24,551 nucleotides of DNA from JAWLDB01 sp041686915 (GTDB lineage: Bacteria; Bacillota; UBA994; UBA5500), in contig JAWLDB010000020.1 in assembly GCA_041686915.1 (NCBI GenBank), forward strand, positions 1 to 24,551, in the 5' to 3' direction. Every line of letters starts with the position of its first letter. Within the stretch, counting starts at the first letter, position 1. A program made the translations under genes and the position numbers. A model generated the notes under the pieces. That model had not been told where the DNA came from. It saw only the letters and a program-made list of their open reading frames with translations, and ran no database searches. Shown piece by piece: positions 14,616 through 22,554 of this stretch.

Positions 14616-16205
14616 GTGTTCATACGACTAGGCATAGTCAATAGCCTGCGACAGATTGGGCGCAGCCTGCTGGTACTGATGGCCATGGTGCTCGCGGCGA
14701 TGAGCCTGACATCGGGGCTCTCTTTTGGCCAGGGGGAGATGAACAACAGCTATCAATTCTACCGCGGGTTAATCGGCGGAGAAATCTTGGTAGCCCCGGT
14801 AAGATGGGCAGGGCAACAGGTTGATGACGCTACTGGCAATACTGCCCTTGAGTATCAGAGGTTACAGAAGACTGGCCTGAGCTGGTTGGAAGCGTATTAC
14901 CCTGAGCTTTATGACCAGGGTTTTCTGTCTAATCCAGCTTTCACCCAGACGCAGCATTTCCAACGTAAGGATCTGGAGGCGTTGGCGAAGCAACCAGGAA
15001 TTAACGGGGCGTCAGTGCATCCATGGTTCATCGCCGAGGCGCGCAACCAGAGCCTCAACTCAGATAAGCTTGTCAGCCTGACGGTGATGCCTCTGCCCGA
15101 ACTATCGAGGATCACCGACGACTCCAACCAGGTCGTACAGCAATATCTGAGGGAATCAGGCGCGCCAGTGATATTGATCAATTCGCACATGAACGTGCCG
15201 GACAACCTACTAGAACAAGTTGCTCAAACCATCAGAGACGACGAAGTGTCCAGCCCATTTGAAGAGGTGCAACCTACCCCGGACGAGATATACCAGCGCA
15301 AGCTGACAGCAGCACGACGTAGAATACTGGAAGAGCTTTATCTACCTAAGGACAAAGATATTGCCGAAGTGACTGTTCCACGCTACCAGTTCAGCGATAC
15401 GATTGGCTACGTCCCCGATTTCAGCGCAGCTAAAGTTTATGAGTTGCAAATGAAGTCCGGTATGCGGATACCAACCAGAACACTGATGTGGATGGGCCCG
15501 ATGGGGCCGCTCAGTGAAACGCTCTTCCTGCACGGGGCTTACGCCTGGGTGCCACAAGACATGTGGAACCGCATGTGGGAAGATGCTTCGGGCGGAAGCG
15601 AGCATCCGATGTACAACGTTAGCCTGCAAGTTGAAGATATGAGCCAGCTTGAGATTACCACCATGCAGTTGCGTAAGCAATTTCCCCAGTTCACTTTCGT
15701 CAGCGTTGCCGACCTTGCGGGCAGACTGGAAGGAGCCGGACTGCTAGAGAAAGCGTATAGGGCGCCTAGCTATGTGTTCAACCCCGACAGCAGTGGAGGC
15801 TTGGCGCTTCCGGTCAGCCTTGGACCAGTCATGGGCATGCTCTTTTACCTGATTGCAGGCATGCTGATTGCCAGCCGCATGTTGACGGGAGCTGCTGCTA
15901 GAAGGCTAGAAGTAGGGGTCTTGAAGGCCCTGGGTGCCAGAAAGCGGGATGTTGTGGTCATGGCTCTCACAGAGACAATGTTGGTAACCATAATTGGCAC
16001 AAGCATTGGGTTCGTGTTAGTGCGGATGGGCGGAGTGGCGATGGAGATAAGCAACGGCAGTCCCTGGTCAGCTATTCTGGCGGGAACGGTCGCAGAATAT
16101 CTTTTGGTACTAGGTGTTGCCAGTCTGACGTCTCTATTCTTCGCACTGATGCCGGCCGTACGAATGGCCAATTTGACGGTAATGGGGGTGTTGCGCGGTG
16201 AGTAA
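14616..16205 (+). CDS. FtsX/MacB-type ABC transporter permease
   Basis: The topology is that of MacB/FtsX-type permeases: one N-terminal helix (about residues 15-38), a long extracytoplasmic domain of some 350 residues, and three C-terminal helices (about 400-425, 445-468, 485-515). The helix pair is joined by the family's cytoplasmic signature RRLEVGVLKALGARKRDV, which couples to an ATPase. Such permeases act as mechanotransmitters for export or lipoprotein release rather than classical channels. The GTG start has AAGGA nine bases upstream. Its end overlaps the next permease by eight bases. No ATP-binding protein gene is present in the window, so the motor must be encoded elsewhere. Confidence 0.87.
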   Translation: MFIRLGIVNSLRQIGRSLLVLMAMVLAAMSLTSGLSFGQGEMNNSYQFYRGLIGGEILVAPVRWAGQQVDDATGNTALEYQRLQKTGLSWLEAYYPELYDQGFLSNPAFTQTQHFQRKDLEALAKQPGINGASVHPWFIAEARNQSLNSDKLVSLTVMPLPELSRITDDSNQVVQQYLRESGAPVILINSHMNVPDNLLEQVAQTIRDDEVSSPFEEVQPTPDEIYQRKLTAARRRILEELYLPKDKDIAEVTVPRYQFSDTIGYVPDFSAAKVYELQMKSGMRIPTRTLMWMGPMGPLSETLFLHGAYAWVPQDMWNRMWEDASGGSEHPMYNVSLQVEDMSQLEITTMQLRKQFPQFTFVSVADLAGRLEGAGLLEKAYRAPSYVFNPDSSGGLALPVSLGPVMGMLFYLIAGMLIASRMLTGAAARRLEVGVLKALGARKRDVVVMALTETMLVTIIGTSIGFVLVRMGGVAMEISNGSPWSAILAGTVAEYLLVLGVASLTSLFFALMPAVRMANLTVMGVLRGE

Positions 16206-17526
16206 CATTCTGAGGTTGGCCGCCAAGCGCTGGCGAACTTCTTTCCGGTCACAGGTCGCCGCGATCATTATCACCGTTGCTGTCACCAGTGCCTGGATGC
16301 TGTTCTGGGGCTATACAGAGGCTACTGGACAAGCAATGAGTGGCCGCGTTCGCACCCCAGACTTCCCTGCCGACCTGATACTGGAGTTCCCGGCCAACTA
16401 CTATTACAGTGTTCCAAACCACTCCCGGGAACTGTGCTCCTACAAGAGTGTAGATGCTGGTACGCCCTACGGGCCGCTGCCACTTGCTGCAATGACCGGA
16501 GCACAAGCGGACAGCCCGCTACCTATGCCCCGTCCAGGAGAAGTATGGTTGCCGGAGCAAATGCAGCAGCATTGGCAGATAGCTGTAGGTGATGACTTCC
16601 CCATCCGGTTTAGCTTGGATTACAAACGCGCGGCAGTAATAGCTAAGGTGGCAGGCTTCTACCAGGCATTCGCTTATGATCCTGTTATCGTAGTGAGCGA
16701 CAATTGGCTATCCGCACAGGATATCAATCTGACAGCACCACTGCGTGCCATGATCCAAAAGACTCGAGCCGATCAATTCGACCGTTGGCTGCGCAACATC
16801 AATTCAAACGTCAAGGTAATCAATGCAGGTTCGGTGTTGCAACAGGCGCGCGAGATTGTTAGCAGCACTCTCTCCAGTGGAGAACAGGCCGTGTTCATCC
16901 TGTTCATGTTCCTGACCTTGGGGGTTGGCACTTTCAGTCTGCTGACCTACATGGATAGCCGTCGGGAGCTATCCATCCTGAAGAGCATGGGGCTAAGGCC
17001 AGCAGAAGTCGGGAGGTTGTTCGTTTTGGAGGCTGCCTTTACCGCCTCTATTGGCTATCTGCTCTCACTGTTCATTACCTCCTTTGCCGTAAGCAGTTTC
17101 AATGTGCCAGTTGTGATCACCACCCAGGTAGCGCTACGGGCACTGATTTACCTGATCTTAGCCTACGCTCTTGCTTCAGGCCTACCATATGTTCTGGCTA
17201 AACGTGGCACCGTTAACGAGCTGATGCTCAATCGTCCTGTGCCGCTCCTGAGCAGCGAGGTTACTACCTTGGCTCGTCGCTATCCAGCATTGGAGGAAAG
17301 ACTGCAGGCAGGATACCAATGTGTGAAGCTGCCCACTGTGGACGGGGAGTTTAGGGGTATTTGCTTCCGGGCCACCGGTCAACCCGTGAAGAAAGGTGAG
17401 ACAGTGGCTTGGGAAGGCATTGCCTGGGGTTTGGCAGAGAAACACTATATCTCCCCTTGTGATGGTGAGGTAGTCGAGTGCAACCTAAAGAGCGGCATTC
17501 TTTTGATTAAACCATGCAAAGTGTAG
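16198..17526 (+). CDS. Second FtsX/MacB-type permease with a C-terminal barrel-like tail
   Basis: One N-terminal helix (about residues 19-40), a shorter extracytoplasmic domain of about 190 residues and three C-terminal helices (about 228-250, 273-298, 308-330) mark an FtsX-like permease. RRELSILKSMGLRPAEV is the ATPase-coupling loop. After the last helix come about 110 extra residues on the cytoplasmic side. The final 50 or so (VKKGETVAWEGIAWG, then YISPCDGEVVECNLKSG) look like a lipoyl/biotinyl-type barrel-sandwich hybrid, but no modifiable lysine is evident. The GTG start overlaps the previous gene by eight bases, so the pair is translationally coupled and probably forms a heterodimer. Confidence 0.84.
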   Translation: MSNILRLAAKRWRTSFRSQVAAIIITVAVTSAWMLFWGYTEATGQAMSGRVRTPDFPADLILEFPANYYYSVPNHSRELCSYKSVDAGTPYGPLPLAAMTGAQADSPLPMPRPGEVWLPEQMQQHWQIAVGDDFPIRFSLDYKRAAVIAKVAGFYQAFAYDPVIVVSDNWLSAQDINLTAPLRAMIQKTRADQFDRWLRNINSNVKVINAGSVLQQAREIVSSTLSSGEQAVFILFMFLTLGVGTFSLLTYMDSRRELSILKSMGLRPAEVGRLFVLEAAFTASIGYLLSLFITSFAVSSFNVPVVITTQVALRALIYLILAYALASGLPYVLAKRGTVNELMLNRPVPLLSSEVTTLARRYPALEERLQAGYQCVKLPTVDGEFRGICFRATGQPVKKGETVAWEGIAWGLAEKHYISPCDGEVVECNLKSGILLIKPCKV

Positions 17527-17535
17527 TAAATCGTC

Positions 17536-17563
17536 AGGGCCCCGCTTCTTCTAGCGAGGCCCT
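17536..17563. terminator. Terminator between the permease operon and pncB
   Basis: AGGGCC pairs with GGCCCT and CGCT with AGCG around a 6-base loop, with one C-A mismatch between the two stems. It lies between two converging genes. The T-tract is interrupted (TTCCGTTT). Confidence 0.65.
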
Positions 17564-17584
17564 TCCGTTTATGAACAACAGATA

Positions 17585-18937
17585 CTATTTCGTCTGAATC
17601 AGCTCCAAATTCGGGTTTTCGCAGGCCTGGCGCCCCACCTTGGACAGGCGATGCCAGGCACCACTTATCTGCACCCGTACTATATCCGCTGTGTAGTCAT
17701 TGCTGGTATTCGTCTGGCTGCTATTCTCGAGCAATGACGAACCTACCCCGTAAATATCAACCGGTACTGCCAAATCCTCAAACTCTTTAATTCGGTTAGC
17801 GTTGAAACCGCCTGTTGCTACAATCTTCACCTGCTCACACCAGCGGCGAGCCAACTCCTGCGCTTCTTGAGGAATGTCCCAGGCCTTCCAAGCATTATCG
17901 ATGGCTTCACGCATAATCCAAACCAGCCGGGGATTAACGCCGCAATCCAAGTCCTTGCGTCCGAGCGGCGGAACAGACCGGTCGCGCATGTTCCCCGATG
18001 TATCAGGTCTTACGGCGTAGAGCTGGTACTGCTTCGCCTCTTCGTCCCTGCCAGCTTGCTGGTGTATAAGGTACTGCTCGAACATGCGCCACATCACCCT
18101 CAGCGTATCGGCGACGCAGTCGTTATGAAAATCAACCAGGGCAATGCGGGGAATAGTTGTAGGCATTATGCGGCTGAACTGCATCATCGTCTCGGCGGTA
18201 TCTCCCAGGAAACAGGCGATTGACGCATGAGCCACCGTGCCTCCACCTCGACCACCCCACCAACCGGCTTGGTCGTTGGTGGATACAAACACGCGTGAAC
18301 TGGTCCCATGCCCGGCATTATATGCCTGTACAGCGAGTGAATAGGCATAGCCGTGCAGGGCCTGTAGCTTATAGTGTGCGAAACGGGCAGGAAAGAACAG
18401 TACGTCCTTGCCCCTCGCTGCACTGAGCACGTTGTAGACGTTGGTTGCGACCCTGGTCGCTTCTGTAAGCACGCCCAAAATGGGAGTTTCCAACTGCGCA
18501 AAGTCGCGATAGCGACCGCGCACGCGGATGACTGGCTGTACATCCAGCGGGTTGCCGGCGTAGTGGGCGAACGTTCCATCTTGCACAGCCTCTACTTCCA
18601 GCTGATTGTAAGTATTGACGAAAGTCCCGTCAGGCGCAAAATGCCCGGTGCAACATTGCAGTATGGCCAACGCCTCATCTACGCCTGCCACTAAGGCGAA
18701 CGGCTTGCGTCGGGTGAAGAACTGCATCTCCACGACGATGTCTCCGTTCTGCAGCTGGGAGACGTCAACACCATCCAGATCGCTCTGACCGTGGAAGGTA
18801 TAGCCTTCCCTCGCCAGAGTCTGCAAGATTGTGACCGTGTTACTGAAATACGCATCGGAATACCAGCCTTGACGCATACGCTCCACGTCGACTTGGAACA
18901 CGGCAGGATCCAGCCTATTACCAGAAAAAATACTCAT
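17585..18937 (-). CDS. pncB: Nicotinate phosphoribosyltransferase
   Basis: The enzyme joins nicotinate to PRPP to give nicotinate mononucleotide, the entry step of Preiss-Handler NAD salvage. Family landmarks are YSDAYF at residues 26-31, LETPILGVLTEATRVATN, the HYKLQALHGYAY segment, AGHGTSSRV and the Gly/His stretch GGGTVAHASI, then DFHND and the late phosphate-binding VATGGFN and GVGSS. The 450-residue length is normal. ATG 18937 follows GGGGAGG by seven bases. It lies 13 bases downstream of a nicotinamidase-like gene, which would supply its nicotinate, so the pair forms a two-step salvage operon. The family assignment is strong; kinetics or preference for other bases cannot be seen. Confidence 0.93.
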   Translation of the reverse strand: MSIFSGNRLDPAVFQVDVERMRQGWYSDAYFSNTVTILQTLAREGYTFHGQSDLDGVDVSQLQNGDIVVEMQFFTRRKPFALVAGVDEALAILQCCTGHFAPDGTFVNTYNQLEVEAVQDGTFAHYAGNPLDVQPVIRVRGRYRDFAQLETPILGVLTEATRVATNVYNVLSAARGKDVLFFPARFAHYKLQALHGYAYSLAVQAYNAGHGTSSRVFVSTNDQAGWWGGRGGGTVAHASIACFLGDTAETMMQFSRIMPTTIPRIALVDFHNDCVADTLRVMWRMFEQYLIHQQAGRDEEAKQYQLYAVRPDTSGNMRDRSVPPLGRKDLDCGVNPRLVWIMREAIDNAWKAWDIPQEAQELARRWCEQVKIVATGGFNANRIKEFEDLAVPVDIYGVGSSLLENSSQTNTSNDYTADIVRVQISGAWHRLSKVGRQACENPNLELIQTK

Positions 18938-18950
18938 TACGCTGCCTCCC

Positions 18951-19616
18951 CTACCTTACTGAACCTGCAATCTCCACTCCGTTGAGCAGCATATTGTACA
19001 GCGCCATCAAATGCATCAGGTCTCCCTGATGTGCCCCGAGATCGTACGTGTCAGTCGCATCTGCCGGCACGATCACCCTCACTTGCTTGTTCTGCTCATT
19101 GGCCATAGCTTTTAGCCACAAGGCCAGCTGCAAAATGCAGATGTCCGTGCAGTCGCCCACCAGCACAAACGTTTCAATGTCCTTGTGTTGGGTCCACCAC
19201 GCCTGAAAGCCCGAATTTAGCGCCCCATTGGTCGAGTTCTTCTTGATCAGGGTATAAGCGGCGGCATCCCGTAACTCCTGTACAATCTCGCTTTCACTGG
19301 TACCCTCCAGGCAGTGCTGGGGGTACGACGTAAACTCGGGAGAGTGTTCTGGGTGGTTATCCGCAAAGGCCACAAGCTGCATATTCCTCTTGGATGCGGC
19401 TTGCATCATCTCTCTGATCTTAGGGATAAGTCTCTCGACTCGCGGACTCTGTAAAGCACCCTCTCTGACAAACCCGTTAATCATGTCAACGACGAACAAA
19501 GCAGCTGGACCTTCTATCTCGGTCCAGGTCAGCACCGGTGCATCGGAGATGGCATCATAGATACCTGACAATCCTTGTCGCGAGTTCTGCAAGAATTCAT
19601 CTCTGTCAACCAACAC
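18951..19616 (-). CDS. Isochorismatase-family cysteine hydrolase, probable nicotinamidase
   Basis: The fold and catalytic triad are those of the isochorismatase/nicotinamidase family: D44 in VVDMINGF, a lysine in IKKNSTNG (K125 or K126) and the nucleophile C160 in GDCTDICI. D86-x-H88 with H91 and H101 matches the metal site of nicotinamidases rather than of plain isochorismatases. Together with the adjacent nicotinate phosphoribosyltransferase this argues for nicotinamide deamidation to nicotinate. The GTG start at 19616 has GGAGG seven bases upstream. The 221 residues include about 30 extra at the N-terminus. It is the first gene of the operon and divergent from the aldo/keto reductase. Confidence 0.87.
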   Translation of the reverse strand: MLVDRDEFLQNSRQGLSGIYDAISDAPVLTWTEIEGPAALFVVDMINGFVREGALQSPRVERLIPKIREMMQAASKRNMQLVAFADNHPEHSPEFTSYPQHCLEGTSESEIVQELRDAAAYTLIKKNSTNGALNSGFQAWWTQHKDIETFVLVGDCTDICILQLALWLKAMANEQNKQVRVIVPADATDTYDLGAHQGDLMHLMALYNMLLNGVEIAGSVR

Positions 19617-19719
19617 AACATTACCTCCATCCTCAAACGGGTGTTCCCGGCTTACCTTATCATTTACCTCACCCGATACTTCATGCTGATATTACCATAT
19701 ACCTGCTGCAAACAGTGAA

Positions 19720-19735
19720 TAGTGAGCCCTCACTA
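19720..19735. promoter_or_regulatory. 16-base palindrome between divergent NAD salvage and reductase genes
   Basis: TAGTGAG and CTCACTA form a perfect inverted repeat around CC. It lies in the shared upstream region, just upstream of the candidate -35 of the reductase gene and of a minus-strand TGG-TAATAT (19697-19689) that may serve the NAD salvage operon. It is a candidate operator; the protein is unknown. Confidence 0.4.
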
Positions 19736-19742
19736 ATCAGCT

Positions 19743-19771
19743 TTGCACATTCTCCTGAAAAGTGACAAAAT
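19743..19771 (+). promoter_or_regulatory. Candidate promoter of the aldo/keto reductase gene
   Basis: TTGCAC (19743-19748), a 17-base spacer and CAAAAT (19766-19771) with an extended TGA just before the -10. Confidence 0.5.
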
Positions 19772-19828
19772 GGGAGTGGGGACCGGCTACGAGCACACCA
19801 ACGTTCATAAGGAATGTGGGGGAACGAG

Positions 19829-21004
19829 ATGCAGATTAGAATTAACAAGAAGAACGGCGACCAACTATCTGTTTTGGGTTTTGGATGCATGCGTCTGCCA
19901 GGCGACGAACAACGCTCTATTAAGATGATTCGTACTGCTATTGAACGGGGCGTCAACTACTTCGACACCGCATATGTATATGGAGCTGGCAAGAGTGAAA
20001 CTGTACTCGGCAATGCTCTGGCCGGAGGCTACCGTGAGCAGGTAAAAATCGCCACCAAACTACCACCGTTCATAGTCAGCAGGTTGGACGGTGCCAAGAA
20101 AATCTTCGCTACTGAGCTTAACCGGCTGCAGACCGATTATATCGACTACTATCTGTTACACATGCTCACCGGCAAGGCCATGCTGGACCGCCTGGTGCAT
20201 ATGGGAGTATTGGATTGGATGGAGCAACTGAAAGCCGCAGGGAAGATCAAGAATATCGGCTTCTCGTTCCATGGGCCAGCCCCAAATTTCGCAGAGCTGA
20301 TTCAGGCTTACCCGTGGGACTTCTGCCAAATACAGTATAACTACATGGATGAAAATAATCAGGCCGGAAAGTCGGGCCTCCAGCTTGCAGCTTCATTGGG
20401 CATCCCGGTGATTGTGATGGAGCCCCTCCGCGGGGGCAAGTTAGTCACCCACCTGCCGGAAGCGGTGAGGCGGGCCTTCGCCAGCTTCGACACCAAGCGC
20501 TCCCCGGCCGAGTGGGCTCTGCGCTGGGTGTGGAACCACCCCGAAGTAACAGTGGTGCTTTCCGGCATGAGTACAGAAGAGCAGGTAGCAGAGAATATCC
20601 ACATCGCCAGCGAGGTCAACCCTGTTTCGCTTTCTGAAGCTGAGCTCGAAGTGTTTGATCAAGTGAAAGCCGTCATGCTAGCTAAAACCAAGATCCCTTG
20701 CACCGCCTGCGGCTACTGCCTGCCTTGTCCAGCGGGCGTGGACATCCCTGGATGCTTTACTTATTACAACGAGAAGTATCTAATGAACGACCGTTCCGCC
20801 CGATTGCGCTATATTCAAAACATGGGCAGCCTCTCAGCCAGGCCAGCTAATGCCTCCCAGTGCATGCAGTGTGGCAAATGTGAAGCCCATTGCCCACAAG
20901 AGATCCCGATCCGCCAGCAACTGAAGACGGTCAGCCGGGAGATGGAGGGCATTCTCTATAAACCTCTAGTCAGTATCGCCCGCCGTTTCATGAAAGTAAG
21001 ATAG
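19829..21004 (+). CDS. Aldo/keto reductase with a C-terminal ferredoxin-type domain
   Basis: Residues 1-280 form an aldo/keto reductase barrel, with catalytic D46, Y51, K77 and H111 in FDTAYVYG, IATK and YLLH. The C-terminal 100 residues carry two cysteine clusters, C291/C294/C297/C300 and C345/C348/C351/C355, each followed by proline. The second is a classical 4Fe-4S pattern; the first is CX2CX2CX2CP, common in this subfamily of anaerobes. The enzyme probably couples NAD(P)H or ferredoxin electrons to carbonyl reduction; the substrate is unknown. ATG 19829 is preferred because GGGGGA lies about five bases upstream, whereas ATG 19814 directly abuts its AAGGA. It is transcribed alone and ends in a long hairpin. 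Confidence 0.92.
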   Translation: MQIRINKKNGDQLSVLGFGCMRLPGDEQRSIKMIRTAIERGVNYFDTAYVYGAGKSETVLGNALAGGYREQVKIATKLPPFIVSRLDGAKKIFATELNRLQTDYIDYYLLHMLTGKAMLDRLVHMGVLDWMEQLKAAGKIKNIGFSFHGPAPNFAELIQAYPWDFCQIQYNYMDENNQAGKSGLQLAASLGIPVIVMEPLRGGKLVTHLPEAVRRAFASFDTKRSPAEWALRWVWNHPEVTVVLSGMSTEEQVAENIHIASEVNPVSLSEAELEVFDQVKAVMLAKTKIPCTACGYCLPCPAGVDIPGCFTYYNEKYLMNDRSARLRYIQNMGSLSARPANASQCMQCGKCEAHCPQEIPIRQQLKTVSREMEGILYKPLVSIARRFMKVR

Positions 21005-21009
21005 GACCA

Positions 21010-21060
21010 GGCGTGTCGCAAAACGTTTATTTGCTAAACGTGGCGCGGCACGCCCTTTTC
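21010..21060 (+). terminator. Long terminator of the aldo/keto reductase gene
   Basis: GGCGTGTCGC pairs with GCGGCACGCC (one G-U), and after a 3-base internal loop ACGTTTA pairs with TAAACGT around TTTGC. CTTTTC follows. Confidence 0.85.
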
Positions 21061-21114
21061 TTAGCTCTTTCTAAATTATACTAAGGTGCCCCTTTAATTA
21101 TTGGGATTTTCACC

Positions 21115-21143
21115 TTGACTAATTGCAGAATACTTGATATTAT
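21115..21143 (+). promoter_or_regulatory. Sigma-A-type promoter of the MFS gene
   Basis: TTGACT (21115-21120), a 17-base spacer and TATTAT (21138-21143): five of six consensus bases in each hexamer. The start near 21150 leaves a leader of about 48 bases. Confidence 0.75.
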
Positions 21144-21197
21144 TCACTCACACCCTTAAATTTATTGAACAAATACTGAAGAATGAGGTGGGTGAGT

Positions 21198-22460
21198 GTG
21201 AAGACTAAGCTCTTCAGCAGGAACTATGCACTGCTTTGGCTCGGTATGGCAGTATCACAGCTTGGAGACGGCGCCGGCACAATTGGGCTAATGTGGTGGG
21301 TGCAGGTTAACACAGGCTCTGCCATGTTACTTGGTACACTAGCCATGGTAAGAACGGTCATCAGTGTGTTGCTCGGCCCCTTGGGTGGCGCCGTGGCAGA
21401 CAGGATAAACAAGAAGGCGATTATCGTGATTACGGATACTATACGCGGCCTAATCTATGCGACGCTGGCCTATCTGGTCTATCATGGACAGTTGACACCA
21501 GCCATAATGCTAACACTGGTCGCCGCAAACTCTGTCTGTAGCGCATTCTTTGGGCCGGCAATCAGCTCAACTGTTCCTCTGTTAGTCAGCAAGGCGAATC
21601 TGCCAAAGGCCAACTCGTGGCAGCAGATCACATCCAACCTGGTTTCCATTGTTGGTTATAGTGCCGGTGGAGTACTGGTTGCCTTCCTGGGGATACCACT
21701 CTTGTTAGCCATCGATGCAGCATCGTTCTTGCTCTCGGCAAGCTCCGAAATGTTCATCCAAATACCACGGCTAGTTAACAAGGGCAAAGCAGACGCTGGC
21801 CGTTTCCTGCAGGACATCAAAGAGGGCTTGCGCTACGTGCGCCAAAACCGTGTCCTGATCGATATCATGAAAGTGGCGGCCGTGCTGAATTTTGTCTGGG
21901 CGCCAACATTCATCCTTCTGCCCAAGTACGTTCAAGAACACCTTGGGGGGACGCCAGCGCTTTACGGCTACATGCTGGCGGCGTCAATGGCTGGAACGTT
22001 ATGTGCCAGCCTGTTGATTGCCTTCACCAAGCTGGTGGAGCGAAATCTGTGGAGCATAATCTATGGCGTTACCATCCAATCCGCATTACTGGTCACTATG
22101 GTGCTGCTGCCAGGCCAAATACCAGCCCTCCAGGTTGCAATTTTTTGGATTATAGGCCTGTTTAACGGTATCGTTAACATATACTTCGGCGCGATTGTGC
22201 AGCGCACAACTGCGCCAGAGCAAATGGGGCGGGTATGGGGGTTGATTAATACCATGTCCGGCGGGCTGCAGCCCGTTGCCCAAGGATTGACCGGTTTCCT
22301 CGGCGACCGTATCAGTATCCCGGTTATCTACTTGTTCAGCGGATCACTACAAGGCTTGAGCGGACTACGCTTCAGTGCAATACCCAATCTACGCAGCTTT
22401 CTGACCGGCGATGCAGAACAGACTGATGACACTGCGGTTACCGGGATGACTGCTGACTAA
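21198..22460 (+). CDS. Major facilitator superfamily exporter (MFS_3-like)
   Basis: The 420-residue product is almost wholly hydrophobic, with about 12 predicted spans. It carries the MFS loop 2-3 signature GPLGGAVADRINKKAIIV near residue 60. The opening LFSRNYALLWLGMAVSQLGDG and the NLPKANSWQQITSN stretch resemble the EntS/MFS_3 group of proton-driven drug or siderophore exporters. The substrate is unknown. The start is placed at GTG 21198 because GAGGTG (21185-21190) lies seven bases upstream; the in-frame ATG at 21183 has no ribosome site. It has its own promoter and a terminator shared with the converging protease gene. Confidence 0.88.
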   Translation: MKTKLFSRNYALLWLGMAVSQLGDGAGTIGLMWWVQVNTGSAMLLGTLAMVRTVISVLLGPLGGAVADRINKKAIIVITDTIRGLIYATLAYLVYHGQLTPAIMLTLVAANSVCSAFFGPAISSTVPLLVSKANLPKANSWQQITSNLVSIVGYSAGGVLVAFLGIPLLLAIDAASFLLSASSEMFIQIPRLVNKGKADAGRFLQDIKEGLRYVRQNRVLIDIMKVAAVLNFVWAPTFILLPKYVQEHLGGTPALYGYMLAASMAGTLCASLLIAFTKLVERNLWSIIYGVTIQSALLVTMVLLPGQIPALQVAIFWIIGLFNGIVNIYFGAIVQRTTAPEQMGRVWGLINTMSGGLQPVAQGLTGFLGDRISIPVIYLFSGSLQGLSGLRFSAIPNLRSFLTGDAEQTDDTAVTGMTAD

Positions 22461-22513
22461 ACCAGGGGGCGCACTTGATGTGTTGACCCATGCAACGACA
22501 TCCGCACATGCAA

Positions 22514-22551
22514 AAGCAACAGACAGGAAGCCACGCTCCTGTCTGTTGCTT
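22514..22551. terminator. Bidirectional terminator between MFS and protease genes
   Basis: A perfect 15-bp stem (22514-22528 with 22537-22551) closes an 8-base loop. The minus strand ends in a T-run, and the plus strand continues CTTCT. It starts 53 bases after the MFS stop and ends three bases from the protease stop. Confidence 0.88.
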
Positions 22552-22554
22552 CTT

